Shown: positions 9,564 to 19,178, numbered from the stretch's first letter. The stretch is 64,000 nucleotides of DNA from Tenericutes bacterium ADurb.Bin087 (GCA_002070905.1 MWEF01000001.1:62001-126000); one strand, 5' to 3'. Notes: generated from the sequence alone by a model not told the origin. Made by a program: numbers and translations.

Positions 9564-11234
9564 ATGAGTAGAGAAAAGTTAGCGAATATTATATTCCCTG
9601 AAATTACAGAAACGATTGCCGATTTAGAAAAAAAATATCCACATCGTAATTTAAAAGCGGGAGCCGAAGTAACGCGTTTTGCTCCGTCCCCAACTGGGTT
9701 TTTACATACGGGCAGTTTATTTGCTGCACTAGTATCACGCACAGTCGCCCACCAAAATGGTGGTGTATTTTTTGTCCGTCTTGAAGATACAGATACAAAA
9801 CGTGAAATTGAAGGCGCGGGGGAGAATTTGCTAAAAGAAATGCAATTATTTAAAGTTTTTCCTGATGAAGGCTATTTAGGTGATAAAGAAGTAGGAAAAT
9901 ATGGTCCTTATAAGCAAAGCGAACGCGCTAATATATATAAGACAGTCATTAAACAAATGATTAAAGATGATTTAGCCTATCCTTGTTTTTGCACGACAGA
10001 AGACTTAGCGTTTTTACGCGCTACACAAGAAGCAAGTAAAGTTGTATCTGGATATTATGGTCATTATGCGACTTGTAGCAAGTTAACCGCTGCTGAAGCA
10101 ATCGCTAAAATTGAAGCGGGGATTCCGTATGTAATTCGGTTTAGAAGTAGAGGTAATCACGATAATCGTGTGACATTTAATGATGAAGTTAAGGGCCCGA
10201 TTGAAATTGCCGAAAACGATCAACATATCGTTATTTTAAAGAGTGATGGGTTACCAACATACCATTTTGCCCACGTCTGTGACGATCACTTTATGCGTAC
10301 TACTGTAGTCTCGCGTGGTGAAGAGTGGATTAGCAGTGTTCCGTTACACTTAGAAATGTTTGCCGCTGTTAAATTTAATACTCCACGCTATGCACATCTC
10401 CCAACAATCGATAAATTAGATGATGGAAATAAACGTAAATTAAGTAAAAGACGTGACCCAGAAGCAGCGGTTACTTACTTCTTGGAATTAGGCTATCCTG
10501 TACAAGCAATTCTGACGTATTTGATGAGTATCGCTAATTCTAACTTTGAAGAGTGGTGGACCGAAAATCGTCAGGCTCCACTAAGCGCTTTTCCTTTTAG
10601 CTTTAGTAAAATGAGTGTTGATGGTGCCCTCTTTGATATTGAAAAAGTTAATTTCTTCGCTCGTGAATATATAGCGTCCTTAACCGCTAAAGAAGTAGTA
10701 GATGAGTATTTAGAATTCGCTAAATATAATAAAAATGAGCAGTTAGTTAGACGTATTAAGGATAATTATGAATTATTCTTGCAGATAATGAACATTGAAA
10801 GAGAAGGCGAAAAACCACGAAAAGACTATAGTTATTATGCGATGGTCTATCCCTCAATTAGGTTTTTCTTTAATGATGAATTTAGTGTAATGCATGATGA
10901 ATTTGATGTAAATGAATTTAAAGAATCATTAACAAAAGAAACGCTTATTGCATTACTTGAATCATTTAAGACAGAACTTACTTATGGCGAAGGTAATAAT
11001 GTGTGGTTTGATTCACTTAAAAATATAGCGGAAAAGCATGGTTTTGCCACGAATAATAAAGCGTATCGTACTAACCCTGAATTGTATAAAGGTAATGTTG
11101 CTGATGCAGCCGAAGCGCTCCGGCTCGCAATCGTGCTTAACAAAAAGAGCCTTAATTTGTATGAAGTACTATCCATTTTAGGCAAAAACGAGATTGAAAA
11201 GCGGCTTACTGCGATGCAAAATAAGTTAAAATAA
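9564..11234 (+). CDS. gltX: Glutamate--tRNA ligase
   Basis: Cytoplasmic class I aminoacyl-tRNA synthetase that charges tRNA-Glu (and tRNA-Gln in bacteria using the transamidation route). 556 residues from the ATG at 9564, preceded by GAGGTG; an upstream in-frame ATG at 9513 has no ribosome site. The ATP-binding signature is FAPSPTGFLHTGS (about 39-51, HTGS replacing HIGH) and the second signature is KRKLSKR (about residue 290). Also seen: FVRLEDTDTKRE and HLPTIDKLD, typical of GluRS. A Cys-containing PCFCTTED segment lies near residue 140. Length is somewhat above the usual 480-500, with a long C-terminal anticodon-binding part. Monocistronic, divergent from tRNA-Gly. Confidence 0.95.
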   Translation: MSREKLANIIFPEITETIADLEKKYPHRNLKAGAEVTRFAPSPTGFLHTGSLFAALVSRTVAHQNGGVFFVRLEDTDTKREIEGAGENLLKEMQLFKVFPDEGYLGDKEVGKYGPYKQSERANIYKTVIKQMIKDDLAYPCFCTTEDLAFLRATQEASKVVSGYYGHYATCSKLTAAEAIAKIEAGIPYVIRFRSRGNHDNRVTFNDEVKGPIEIAENDQHIVILKSDGLPTYHFAHVCDDHFMRTTVVSRGEEWISSVPLHLEMFAAVKFNTPRYAHLPTIDKLDDGNKRKLSKRRDPEAAVTYFLELGYPVQAILTYLMSIANSNFEEWWTENRQAPLSAFPFSFSKMSVDGALFDIEKVNFFAREYIASLTAKEVVDEYLEFAKYNKNEQLVRRIKDNYELFLQIMNIEREGEKPRKDYSYYAMVYPSIRFFFNDEFSVMHDEFDVNEFKESLTKETLIALLESFKTELTYGEGNNVWFDSLKNIAEKHGFATNNKAYRTNPELYKGNVADAAEALRLAIVLNKKSLNLYEVLSILGKNEIEKRLTAMQNKLK

Positions 11235-11275
11235 CTCTAATTTTCACAAAATATACCATTTTTGCATAGTTTCTA

Positions 11276-11304
11276 TTGCAATTTCCGCATGTTTTTATTA
11301 TTAT
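11276..11304 (+). promoter_or_regulatory. Promoter for the proline-rich membrane protein
   Basis: TTGCAA, 17-bp spacer, TATTAT, located 37 bp before the start codon. Confidence 0.6.
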
Positions 11305-11340
11305 AAAATTACTTAGAATAATTGAAAGGACAATTTTATT

Positions 11341-12684
11341 ATGCAGAAAAAACGCACTAGTGCAGTACTTACTCTAATTCTTGCGATTATCATGTTAACC
11401 TTTTTAGGTTTAGCGCACATTGTTTCAACAGTGTACGTTGTTGATGGCGCACCAATCGGTGTCATGGGCATGCTACTTAAATTTAAAGACGTACTGCTAT
11501 CATTATTTATTCCAAACTTTGGGGATGTTATGTCCCTAGCGGGCTTCGTTGCTGCAGTAGTTGTACTTGGTGTGGCCCTTGTTTTAGCGCTTATTTGGGC
11601 CATCAAACTACTTTACCATCGTCGTCGTGGTTGGAATTTATTATCCCCACTTCTCTTCCTTATTGCTATTTTCTTAGGAGTTTTACTAGTGGGTAGCCAC
11701 GCTGATGTTGATCAAGCTTTCCAGCAAGCTAACGCCCAAGTAGCAACAGCTTACTTCTTTGTTGTTGGCGTCTTAATGGTTAGTCTTTCACTTCATTTAG
11801 TCGTCGTCGGACTTAAAACTGCTGGCACAAAGAAAGTTGCTTCACTATTAGAAGAAGACCTAGACGACGAATACGTCGTTATTGATGAAAAAGTTGAAGA
11901 ACCAGCTAAACCACAAAAGGATGAAGAAAAACCAGCTGTTGAAGAAAAAGTTGAAGAAGTTGAAGAGGTCGCCGAAGTTAAGGAAGAACCTACTGAAGAA
12001 GAATTAGTGGTTGAACTTGATTTAGAAGATCCAAAACTTGAAGCTTTAATTCGTAAATTAGCGAATGAAGAAATTGATAAACGTCCAGTTCCTGAAAAAG
12101 TCGTTGTTCGCGAAGTGGAAAAAGTCGTGGAAGTTAAGCCTGAACCAAAACCAGAGCCTAAGCCAGCGCCAAGACCAGAACCAAAACCAGAACCAAAACC
12201 AGAACCAAAACCAGAACCAAAACCAGTTGTGGTCGCTAAACCAATACCAGAACGTAAGGAATCGCCAAAGATTGAACGTGTTTCATTCCCAGACCGGATG
12301 CAAATGGTTGACAAAGATGCGAAAGCAAACTATAACTTACTTAAAGATTATCTCTTAAGTTATGGTCTCAATTCACGTGTTTCTAACGTTGCTGATTCGT
12401 TCCGCTTAGGTCGTGTCTTATATGCACGCTTAACAAACTCTGGTAACAGTGGTTTAAAACTATACTTACCACTTAACTTAGAAGATTATAAGGATAGTAA
12501 GATTCCGCTTAAATCCGCTGAAGGCATTAAACAATATGAAGATGTACCAGTCTTCCTCTATGTCCGCAGTGATTTATCGGTCAAACGTGCTCAAGAATTA
12601 ATTGACGATGTCATGATTAAACACGGTATTGCCCGCAAGCATGACATGCAAGAAATTGATCACGTCAAAGAACTAGTTAAATAA
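11341..12684 (+). CDS. Membrane protein with EPKP-repeat linker and conserved C-terminal domain
   Basis: 447 residues. Four hydrophobic segments (about 8-30, 55-85, 97-117 and 136-158) anchor the N-terminus. A Glu/Lys/Val-rich acidic stretch (about 165-255) and a Pro-rich linker of EPKP repeats (about 267-298) follow. The last 125 residues form a soluble domain with the blocks YNLLKDYLLSYG, FRLGRVLYARL, LKLYLPLNLEDY and DVPVFLYVRSD. I recall similar domains in other Firmicute membrane or zinc-ribbon proteins, without a function I can name. AAAGGA lies 9 bp before the ATG. The layout suggests a rigid spacer holding a cytoplasmic or surface domain off the membrane; the side is not determined. 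Confidence 0.7.
   Translation: MQKKRTSAVLTLILAIIMLTFLGLAHIVSTVYVVDGAPIGVMGMLLKFKDVLLSLFIPNFGDVMSLAGFVAAVVVLGVALVLALIWAIKLLYHRRRGWNLLSPLLFLIAIFLGVLLVGSHADVDQAFQQANAQVATAYFFVVGVLMVSLSLHLVVVGLKTAGTKKVASLLEEDLDDEYVVIDEKVEEPAKPQKDEEKPAVEEKVEEVEEVAEVKEEPTEEELVVELDLEDPKLEALIRKLANEEIDKRPVPEKVVVREVEKVVEVKPEPKPEPKPAPRPEPKPEPKPEPKPEPKPVVVAKPIPERKESPKIERVSFPDRMQMVDKDAKANYNLLKDYLLSYGLNSRVSNVADSFRLGRVLYARLTNSGNSGLKLYLPLNLEDYKDSKIPLKSAEGIKQYEDVPVFLYVRSDLSVKRAQELIDDVMIKHGIARKHDMQEIDHVKELVK
12175..12226 (+). repeat. Tandem 12-bp repeat encoding PEPK units
   Basis: Near-perfect CCAGAACCAAAA units inside the proline-rich linker of the 11341-12684 gene; the copy number is likely to vary by slippage. Confidence 0.85.
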
Positions 12685-12711
12685 CATTAATTAGTTAACG
12701 AATAACAAACT

Positions 12712-12736
12712 AGCCTATGCTTGCATAGGCTTTTTT
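12712..12736 (+). terminator. Rho-independent terminator
   Basis: AGCCTATGC and GCATAGGCT arms followed by TTTTTT, 28 bp after the preceding stop codon. Confidence 0.9.
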
Positions 12737-12777
12737 AATGAAAAAATAGCAAATGTATCCGCTTTCTTTGTCTATTA

Positions 12778-12807
12778 TTGAAACTATTAAATAAAGTATG
12801 ATATTAT
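12778..12807 (+). promoter_or_regulatory. Candidate promoter for lipoprotein gene
   Basis: TTGAAA, 18-bp spacer, TATTAT, about 20 bp before the ATG at 12829. Confidence 0.5.
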
Positions 12808-12828
12808 AACTTGACAACGGAGGTTATT

Positions 12829-13833
12829 ATGAAACTCAAGAAATTCTTATTAGCAATCGGAGTAGTGGGCTTACTATTAACGGGATGCGACACTACTAAA
12901 TCATCGGATACTGAGCCTGAAGATAGTGAAACAAGCGAAATAACTGAGGCTGAACGTTTTAGTGCGATTGGTTATTCAGCACTTAAGGGCTGGCCTACTG
13001 CAGTGATAAAAACACATTATACTCGTGAAGGCGTCGAAACTGACTGGTTTGACGCGAATATTTTAATGCCAGAAGGTGTAAACCAAAATACACAAGTTTA
13101 TGTGCGTAATTATGAAGACGTAATGGGTGCTGATGTATTTTTAAATTATGAAGTTGTGCGTGTCACAGAAGATATAACGACGTTTACTAATTATGCTGCC
13201 CTTTTTAGAGAGAACGCTAATTTCACAAATATTCTTGATGAAGAAGCAGAATATGCTATCACAGCACTTGAAGGTAAAGTACAAATTGCCGTCCGTTTTG
13301 CTGAAGAGAGTGAAGAAGTTCCAAGTGCAACTTATTTCCGCTATACCGTCCAAGAGAAAGAAGAATTCCCAGGAGCGCCAAAAGCAGATCGCAGCGCTAG
13401 TCGCACCGAAATTAAATTTTCTAATGATTTTAAAATAACAACCCGTTCTAAAGAACTCGTTGAATGGTCATTTAGTGATATATATAAATTCTCCGTCGCT
13501 GTTGGTGAATCAACTGTGAAAGTTGGAAATATTCCAAATAATAATGGTATTGGTTACTTAACACCACAACTCCGCGTGTATAAAGATCAAGTTTTAACGC
13601 TCAGAATGGTCCAAGGAACAGTTAAACAAATAATTTTCCATGGTGTTAATTTTACTGAAAATGGTGAAAATGTTAATTCTGTGGATGCTTTCCCCGCTGT
13701 TGAAGGTGCACAACGCTTTAATACCGAAACAAGTGTGTTATACCATATTGACGCTGATGATGCGACAACGCTTTCATTAGTCGTTACCGCGAATGCGCGG
13801 CTATTAGATGTTACCGTTATTTACTTCGTGTAA
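12829..13833 (+). CDS. Lipoprotein of unknown function
   Basis: 334 residues from the ATG at 12829, which has CGGAGG upstream; an in-frame codon at 12811 lies before that site. The signal peptide KLKKFLLAIG... ends in lipobox LLTGC with Cys20, so the mature protein is lipid-anchored outside the cell. An acidic Ser/Glu/Asp linker (about 23-45) follows. The remainder looks beta-rich with no family motif that I recognise. It has its own promoter and is followed by a terminator, so it is monocistronic. Confidence 0.75.
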   Translation: MKLKKFLLAIGVVGLLLTGCDTTKSSDTEPEDSETSEITEAERFSAIGYSALKGWPTAVIKTHYTREGVETDWFDANILMPEGVNQNTQVYVRNYEDVMGADVFLNYEVVRVTEDITTFTNYAALFRENANFTNILDEEAEYAITALEGKVQIAVRFAEESEEVPSATYFRYTVQEKEEFPGAPKADRSASRTEIKFSNDFKITTRSKELVEWSFSDIYKFSVAVGESTVKVGNIPNNNGIGYLTPQLRVYKDQVLTLRMVQGTVKQIIFHGVNFTENGENVNSVDAFPAVEGAQRFNTETSVLYHIDADDATTLSLVVTANARLLDVTVIYFV

Positions 13834-13854
13834 ATATACTAATATTAACTCTAT

Positions 13855-13878
13855 AAAGCCCAATTTAATGGGCTTTTT
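13855..13878 (+). terminator. Rho-independent terminator
   Basis: AAAGCCCA, ATTTAA loop, TGGGCTTT, followed by a T-rich tract. Confidence 0.9.
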
Positions 13879-13887
13879 CTTTTTTTC

Positions 13888-13916
13888 TTGCAACGTTTTT
13901 TGCGTTGCTATACAAT
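13888..13916 (+). promoter_or_regulatory. Promoter with inverted-repeat operator for the TetR/MMPL operon
   Basis: TTGCAA, 17-bp spacer, TACAAT. An inverted repeat GCAACG-N7-CGTTGC (13890-13908) overlies the -35 element and spacer, where a TetR autorepressor would be expected to bind. Binding is inferred. Confidence 0.65.
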
Positions 13917-13939
13917 AATAGTGAACAGGTGTTTACATT

Positions 13940-14500
13940 ATGCAACTTTTAAAACCAGAAATTAATACTTTAATCCAAAAAGAGGCGCTTGATCTCTTTT
14001 ACAACAATGGCTATCAAGCAACTTTAATGCGTGATTTAGCAAGTGCGGTCGGTATGAGTGTTGGCAACACTTATCGTTATTACAAAAGTAAGCATGACTT
14101 ATTTAGAACACTCGTTGCGCCAGTCCACGAACGGTTAACTGAATTGCTTGAAGCGACACATGATAATCCCCAAGCGCACTTAAATGAACTGTATTTAACA
14201 ACGATTATGACACGTTTTACAGCGATATGTTCGAAATATCATAAAGAGTCAGTAATCTTTCTTGAATACTATTTAGCGCAGGATGATGATCCCGTAATTA
14301 AAGATTTTAAAAATCTTATTTTTGAAACAGTGAAAGCGCACATTCCCAAAGTTACACCGCCGATGTTTGAATTGCTCTATCATTTTATTGCAACAGGTAC
14401 TGTCTTTGTATTACGGAAATCAGCCCCTGAAAACATTGTCGCCAATTTAAGGACACTTTATATATTCCTATTTAAAGACATTAATGAAAGGGTCATTTAG
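13940..14500 (+). CDS. TetR/AcrR-family transcriptional regulator
   Basis: 186 residues. The N-terminal helix-turn-helix (about 12-55) has the TetR pattern: ALDLFYNNGYQATLMRDLASA, then VGMSVGNTYRYYKSKHDLF. The C-terminal ligand-binding part is all-helical and divergent, as usual. AGGTG lies 9 bp before the ATG. The stop codon abuts the start of the MMPL exporter gene, so the two form one operon. By analogy with other tetR/MMPL pairs it probably represses its own promoter and is released by a lipid or hydrophobic exporter substrate. Confidence 0.85.
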   Translation: MQLLKPEINTLIQKEALDLFYNNGYQATLMRDLASAVGMSVGNTYRYYKSKHDLFRTLVAPVHERLTELLEATHDNPQAHLNELYLTTIMTRFTAICSKYHKESVIFLEYYLAQDDDPVIKDFKNLIFETVKAHIPKVTPPMFELLYHFIATGTVFVLRKSAPENIVANLRTLYIFLFKDINERVI

Positions 14501-14502
14501 TG

Positions 14503-16806
14503 ATGAAGAAAATCGCTGCTTTTATTGTTAAATTTAAAGTATTCTTCTTTGGGTTATGGATTGCCTTAACCATCGCTAGTATTTTTATGATTCCGCATGT
14601 ACGGATTAACTATGATACGACAAAATACTTGCCAGAAGATACGCGCGTTAAAGAATCCTTGCGTGTGATGGAAGAAGAGTTTGGGATTACTGGACAAGCA
14701 AGTGTGATGATTGAGAAAATTGAAAACCTCAATGAAGTTTTTGTATACAAAGACGAAATAAAAAAAATCCCGACGATTATGGAAGTTGTGTGGCTTGATA
14801 GTTTTGTCGCCCGTGAAGATATTAATCGCATTGAAGAAATCGCGGCAGAAAATGGAATCCCTGGTGTTTTTGATTTTGCAAGCATTCCAGGGCTTAATGC
14901 ATTCTATAAAGATAAAAGTGCGCTATTACAAATCGTCTTTACTGAAGATGATCATAGTCGGGCCGTGGGGCGGGCAATTGAGGAAATACGCGAGTATCTT
15001 GAAACGATTAAAAGACCTTATGCAATGCGCGGAACAGCGATTAATGCTTATTACACGCAGAAGTTAACGGAAGAAGAGGTAATGCGGATTACAATAATTG
15101 TTGTCCCGATTGTTTTATTTATTTTACTTATCTTTACGACAAGTTGGGTTGAACCGCTCATCTTTTTAATTGCCGTTGGGGTTGCTGTGCTTGTCAATAT
15201 GGGGACGAACTTGTTTTTCCCGTCTGTATCATTTTTAACTAATTCTACTGCTTCGCTTTTACAGCTCGCAATATCGATGGATTATTCAATCTTTCTGTTA
15301 CATGCTTACCAAAAAGAGCGTGCGGAAGGTCTTGATAAAAAAGAGGCGATGGTGATGGCGATGCGGAAGTCATTCTTATCGATTAATTCTAGTATGTTTA
15401 CAACCGCTGCGGGATTTTTGGCGCTGATGTTTATGCGCTATACAATTGGGATTGACCTTGCCGCCGTAATGATAAAAGGTATTTTACTTAGCATCATATC
15501 AACCTTTACTTTTATGCCAGGCTTAATCTTATATACGGATAAAATTGTCGAAAAAACAAAACATAAACGCTTCTTCCCACAATTAGGGGGACTAACAAAA
15601 TGGATTGTTAAATTACGTTATGTTGTGCCAGCGATATTATTGCTTGTCATTGTCCCATCTTACTTAGCGCAAAAAAATAACAGTTTTGTTTATGGTGAAG
15701 CGGCAATGAGTGTGAGTGAAGGTACACCAGCGGCGATTGAGAAGAAACGCATTGAAGCTAAATTTGGCAAAGAAAATTTAATGGTTATTCTTGTGCCGCG
15801 TGATGCTGAAGATAAATATATTGAACAAGAAAAAACGATGATTAAACAACTTTATCGGGAATTTGAGCGCGCTAATCAAGATTTTGAAGTGCAAATTACG
15901 AGTCTTTCGAGTCTTAGTGACATTGAAACATATATTCCAAATTATGAAGATTTAGACCAAATGTTTAAAGATTTGTTAGATGATATTTTTGCGGACATGA
16001 TGGATAACTTACTCACTGATGAATACAAAGCACAATTTTTAAGTGACAATTATTCGCGTGTTATCTTACGCATTAATACGGAAACAGAGTCACCACGAGC
16101 GGAGATTGCGGTTGATGTTGTTGAAACCGTTGTTGCCCGCCAACCATTCGCGCGCGGGGCACATATTATTGGTGTTTCCCCATCGGTACGCGAAATTAAA
16201 AACGTTGTTGAAACAGACTACGTGATTGTTGATTTAATTTCAATTGGGTTTGTCTTTGTCATATTACTTGTCAGTTTCCGTAGTCTAATTTTGCCTTTTA
16301 TCTTAGTACTCGTTATTCAAATTTCGATTTGGATTAATATGGCTATTCCTTACTTAGCGGGTCAACCACTGATTTTTATTGGCTATATGATCGTTAGTTC
16401 CGTGCAACTTGGGGCGACGATTGACTATGCAATTCTCTTTACTGGTTTTTACACTGAAGGGCGTAAAACGATGATTAGACGTGAAGCGATTAAATATGCC
16501 CTTGATTCAGGAGGTCATAGTATTTTAACTTCGTCCTTAATCCTCACCGCAGCGGGATATAGTTTAAAGATGTTCTCAAGTATTGAAGGTGTCGCTTCAC
16601 TTGGTGAACTCATTGGCCGCGGCGCAGCGTTAAGTGGACTTTTGGTGTTAGTGTTATTACCACAACTCTTATATCTTTTTGATCGTCTCGTGGAAAAAAC
16701 AACATGGAAGCTTCGCTTTTATAAGGGTGGCACAACAGTTGGTCGTGTGATTATTGATGACGAAATTGATAATGGACATGACCAAGATCCCTCATTACTT
16801 AGTTAA
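14503..16806 (+). CDS. MMPL/RND-family transporter (HAE3-like)
   Basis: 767-residue membrane transporter with two-fold RND topology: a TM helix at about 9-29, a large extracellular loop, five TM helices at about 195-345, then the same pattern repeated from about 370 to 745. Each half carries a Ser/Asp-containing helix of the MMPL type (AISMDYSIFLLHAY near 258; LGATIDYAILFTGFY near 635); the Asp residues are likely proton-relay sites. MMPL proteins export lipids or hydrophobic compounds using proton motive force. The ATG at 14503 follows GAAAGGG; a GTG directly before it is an alternative. It is coupled to the upstream TetR regulator. The substrate is unknown. Confidence 0.88.
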   Translation: MKKIAAFIVKFKVFFFGLWIALTIASIFMIPHVRINYDTTKYLPEDTRVKESLRVMEEEFGITGQASVMIEKIENLNEVFVYKDEIKKIPTIMEVVWLDSFVAREDINRIEEIAAENGIPGVFDFASIPGLNAFYKDKSALLQIVFTEDDHSRAVGRAIEEIREYLETIKRPYAMRGTAINAYYTQKLTEEEVMRITIIVVPIVLFILLIFTTSWVEPLIFLIAVGVAVLVNMGTNLFFPSVSFLTNSTASLLQLAISMDYSIFLLHAYQKERAEGLDKKEAMVMAMRKSFLSINSSMFTTAAGFLALMFMRYTIGIDLAAVMIKGILLSIISTFTFMPGLILYTDKIVEKTKHKRFFPQLGGLTKWIVKLRYVVPAILLLVIVPSYLAQKNNSFVYGEAAMSVSEGTPAAIEKKRIEAKFGKENLMVILVPRDAEDKYIEQEKTMIKQLYREFERANQDFEVQITSLSSLSDIETYIPNYEDLDQMFKDLLDDIFADMMDNLLTDEYKAQFLSDNYSRVILRINTETESPRAEIAVDVVETVVARQPFARGAHIIGVSPSVREIKNVVETDYVIVDLISIGFVFVILLVSFRSLILPFILVLVIQISIWINMAIPYLAGQPLIFIGYMIVSSVQLGATIDYAILFTGFYTEGRKTMIRREAIKYALDSGGHSILTSSLILTAAGYSLKMFSSIEGVASLGELIGRGAALSGLLVLVLLPQLLYLFDRLVEKTTWKLRFYKGGTTVGRVIIDDEIDNGHDQDPSLLS

Positions 16807-16814
16807 CTTTAACG

Positions 16815-16843
16815 TTGCACAAAATGTAGTGCTGTGATAATAT
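16815..16843 (+). promoter_or_regulatory. Promoter for the CNNM/CorC gene pair
   Basis: TTGCAC, 17-bp spacer, TAATAT. A perfect inverted repeat TGCATAT-AA-ATATGCA (16852-16867) lies immediately downstream near the expected start site and may be an operator. Confidence 0.6.
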
Positions 16844-16897
16844 ACTATCGTTGCATATAAATATGCATCTTTGTAAATGAAGGAGTGTGGTTGTTAA

Positions 16898-17914
16898 ATG
16901 ATTGATGACCCTCAGACGTGGGTTCTCTTAATATTATACTTTGTCGCCGGGATGTATTTTAGTTCATCTGAAACGGCATTTATGACTGCGAACCGTTTTA
17001 AAATTAGAGCCAAAGCAGAAGAAGGGAAGGTAAGTGCTAAACTTGCTGCTTGGGTTATAAATAGACTTGAAAATTCAATTATTGCTGTCGTTGTTTTTAA
17101 TAATTTAGCGCACTTACTTTTTACCGCGCTTTTAACTGTTGTCCTTGTTAATCAATATGGCAATGACACTGGTGAATTATTAGCAACACTGATCAGTGTG
17201 CCCTTGATGTTTTTATTTGCCGAAACGATTCCAAAAGTATTAGGGCGGCGTTATTGTGAAGAGTATGCACTTATTAGTGCCTTTCTTTTAGTACCTTTTA
17301 TTATCATAAGCTACCCAATTGCGCTCTTTTTCCGTGGCATTGTGTGGCTTGTGAAAAAACTCTTTAAAACAGGTGAAGATAACATCTTTACCCAAGATGA
17401 TTTTGAACAAGTAATTGAAACGATTGAAGAACACGGCATTATTAATGAAGATGCAAGTGATTTAATTATCTCCTCACTTGAATTTAGTGAAACAGTCGTT
17501 AAAGACGTCATCACCCCGAAAAATGCGATTGTTGCTTATGACATTAGTAGATTTAATAAAGAGACATTTAAAAACTTTGTGTTATCAACGCACTTTTCAC
17601 GCTTGCCACTTTATGATGGCACCATCGATAAAATTGTTGGTGTTATTTTAGTCCGTGAATATATTAAGCATTATCAAAAGAAGCCAAATATTAATCCGCG
17701 CACAATTATGGCGCGGCCCTATTACGTTAATTATAAGATTACGCTGACAAAAATGGTCGAGGGTTTTAAAAAGAACAATACGCATATTGCTTTTGTCGTC
17801 GACGATAAAAAGAAATTGCTCGGCATGGTGACAATGGAAGATGTCCTTGAAGAGTTAGTCGGCCAAATTGCTGAAGTCGGTGGCGGTGTTAAAGGAGACA
17901 TTATCCATGGGTAA
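16898..17914 (+). CDS. CNNM/CorC-family protein (DUF21 + CBS pair), short form
   Basis: 338 residues. The N-terminal DUF21/CNNM membrane domain (about 1-150) shows FSSSETAFMTANRFKIR and AETIPKVLG. It is followed by a CBS-pair region with TQDDFEQVIETIEEHG, VKDVITPKNAIV and TMEDVLEELVGQI. Family members are magnesium/cobalt efflux or homeostasis proteins. It stops soon after the second CBS domain and lacks the C-terminal CorC/HlyC domain that its downstream neighbour has. GGAG precedes the ATG by 11 bp. It overlaps the next gene by 8 bp, suggesting the two paralogs act together. Confidence 0.87.
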   Translation: MIDDPQTWVLLILYFVAGMYFSSSETAFMTANRFKIRAKAEEGKVSAKLAAWVINRLENSIIAVVVFNNLAHLLFTALLTVVLVNQYGNDTGELLATLISVPLMFLFAETIPKVLGRRYCEEYALISAFLLVPFIIISYPIALFFRGIVWLVKKLFKTGEDNIFTQDDFEQVIETIEEHGIINEDASDLIISSLEFSETVVKDVITPKNAIVAYDISRFNKETFKNFVLSTHFSRLPLYDGTIDKIVGVILVREYIKHYQKKPNINPRTIMARPYYVNYKITLTKMVEGFKKNNTHIAFVVDDKKKLLGMVTMEDVLEELVGQIAEVGGGVKGDIIHG

Positions 17915-19178
17915 TATTATTCGCTTCGCCTTAGTGGCGCTTCTTTTAGCGCTTAGTTTCTTTTTCTCGAGTGCCGAGAGTGCTTTTTCGACAATCAATA
18001 AATTACGACTTGAGCGTGATGTGGAAGAAGGGAAGAAACGGAGCAAGACGCTGCATAAAATCGTCACGAACTATGAAAACACCGTCCAAGCGATTTTACT
18101 TGGGAATAACTTTGTTAATATCGCGGTCACGGCCCTCGTAACTGGGATGGCTTTAGCTTATGATAATGCCCATGGTGCAACAGGGCAATATGTGGCCATT
18201 TTCTCTGTTGTCTTATTTGTGGCCCTATTAACGATTGGTGAAATTATCCCCAAAACACTTGCGGTTAAATTAAATTATCAGATGTCATATGCCTATGCGA
18301 ATATTTTTATGTTCTTTTATTATTTATTTACCCCACTATTATTTCCATTCCGCCTTATTAGTAAACATCAAAAAAAGAAAAATGGTCATAAAGAAGAAAG
18401 TAGTGACGAAGTTTACACGGAAGATGAATTACAAATTATCGTGGACGAAATTGAAGAACAAGGCTTAATTGATGAAGAAACGAGTGATTTAGTGCGGAGC
18501 GCCCTTGAATTTACGGAAACAGAAGCTTATGAAATTATGACGCCACGCGTTGATGTCTTTAGTTATGATATTGAAGATGATATTAAAGAATTAATGAAAG
18601 AAGAAGATATTTTTAAATATAGCCGGGTGCCAGTTTATGAAGACACTATTGATAACATCATTGGCATTTTAAGTACGAAAGACTTATTAAAACTATCGCT
18701 TTCCGATAAAAAAATTAATGTTAGAACTATTATTAAACCGCCACTTTTTGTGCATCACACGAAAAATGTTAGTGAAATCTTAACCGAATTTAAACAAACA
18801 AAAAACCATATTGCAATTGTAATTGATGAATATGGTGGGACCGAAGGTATCATTACGATGGAAGATATTCTTGAAGAAATTATCGGCGAAATTTGGGATG
18901 AGGCTGATGAAGTTGATGAACCAATTGTGAAGCTTGCCGACAATCATTACATTATTGATGGTGGGCTTAATATTGAAGACTTCTTTGCACTCTTTGAATT
19001 AAGTGAAGATGAAGATAATGATTACGATACAGTGGCTGGTTGGTGTATTGAAATGCTTGATCGTTTCGCGAAAGTTGGCGACACTTTTACCTATGAATCA
19101 ATTACCGTCACGATTAAGGAAATCGAAGGTTTCGTCGTCGAGAAAATTGAAGTTGTGGCAGAAAGTGAAGAAGATTAA
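17907..19178 (+). CDS. CNNM/CorC-family hemolysin-like transporter, full length
   Basis: 423 residues, beginning at the ATG at 17907 just after AAAGGAG; an in-frame ATG at 17868 lies deep in the upstream gene. Domains in order: DUF21 membrane domain (FFSSAESAFSTINKLRLE, GEIIPKTLAVK, about 1-165), CBS pair (EIMTPRVDVFSYD, SRVPVYEDTIDNIIGIL, VIDEYGGTEGIITMEDILEEIIGEIWDE in separate blocks) and a C-terminal CorC_HlyC domain (YIIDGGLNIEDFF to the end). The likely role is divalent-cation (Mg) homeostasis in the membrane. The downstream SDR gene overlaps the stop codon by one base, so all three may be cotranscribed. Confidence 0.9.
   Translation: MGNIIRFALVALLLALSFFFSSAESAFSTINKLRLERDVEEGKKRSKTLHKIVTNYENTVQAILLGNNFVNIAVTALVTGMALAYDNAHGATGQYVAIFSVVLFVALLTIGEIIPKTLAVKLNYQMSYAYANIFMFFYYLFTPLLFPFRLISKHQKKKNGHKEESSDEVYTEDELQIIVDEIEEQGLIDEETSDLVRSALEFTETEAYEIMTPRVDVFSYDIEDDIKELMKEEDIFKYSRVPVYEDTIDNIIGILSTKDLLKLSLSDKKINVRTIIKPPLFVHHTKNVSEILTEFKQTKNHIAIVIDEYGGTEGIITMEDILEEIIGEIWDEADEVDEPIVKLADNHYIIDGGLNIEDFFALFELSEDEDNDYDTVAGWCIEMLDRFAKVGDTFTYESITVTIKEIEGFVVEKIEVVAESEED

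Noticed and set aside
12142-12226. CRISPR-like short repeats
   Set aside because: The repeats are contiguous, in frame and encode a Pro-rich linker; there are no spacers.
11793-12314. Minus-strand 173-residue Ser/Gly-rich frame
   Set aside because: It is the antisense shadow of the EPKP repeat and acidic linker in the 11341-12684 gene.
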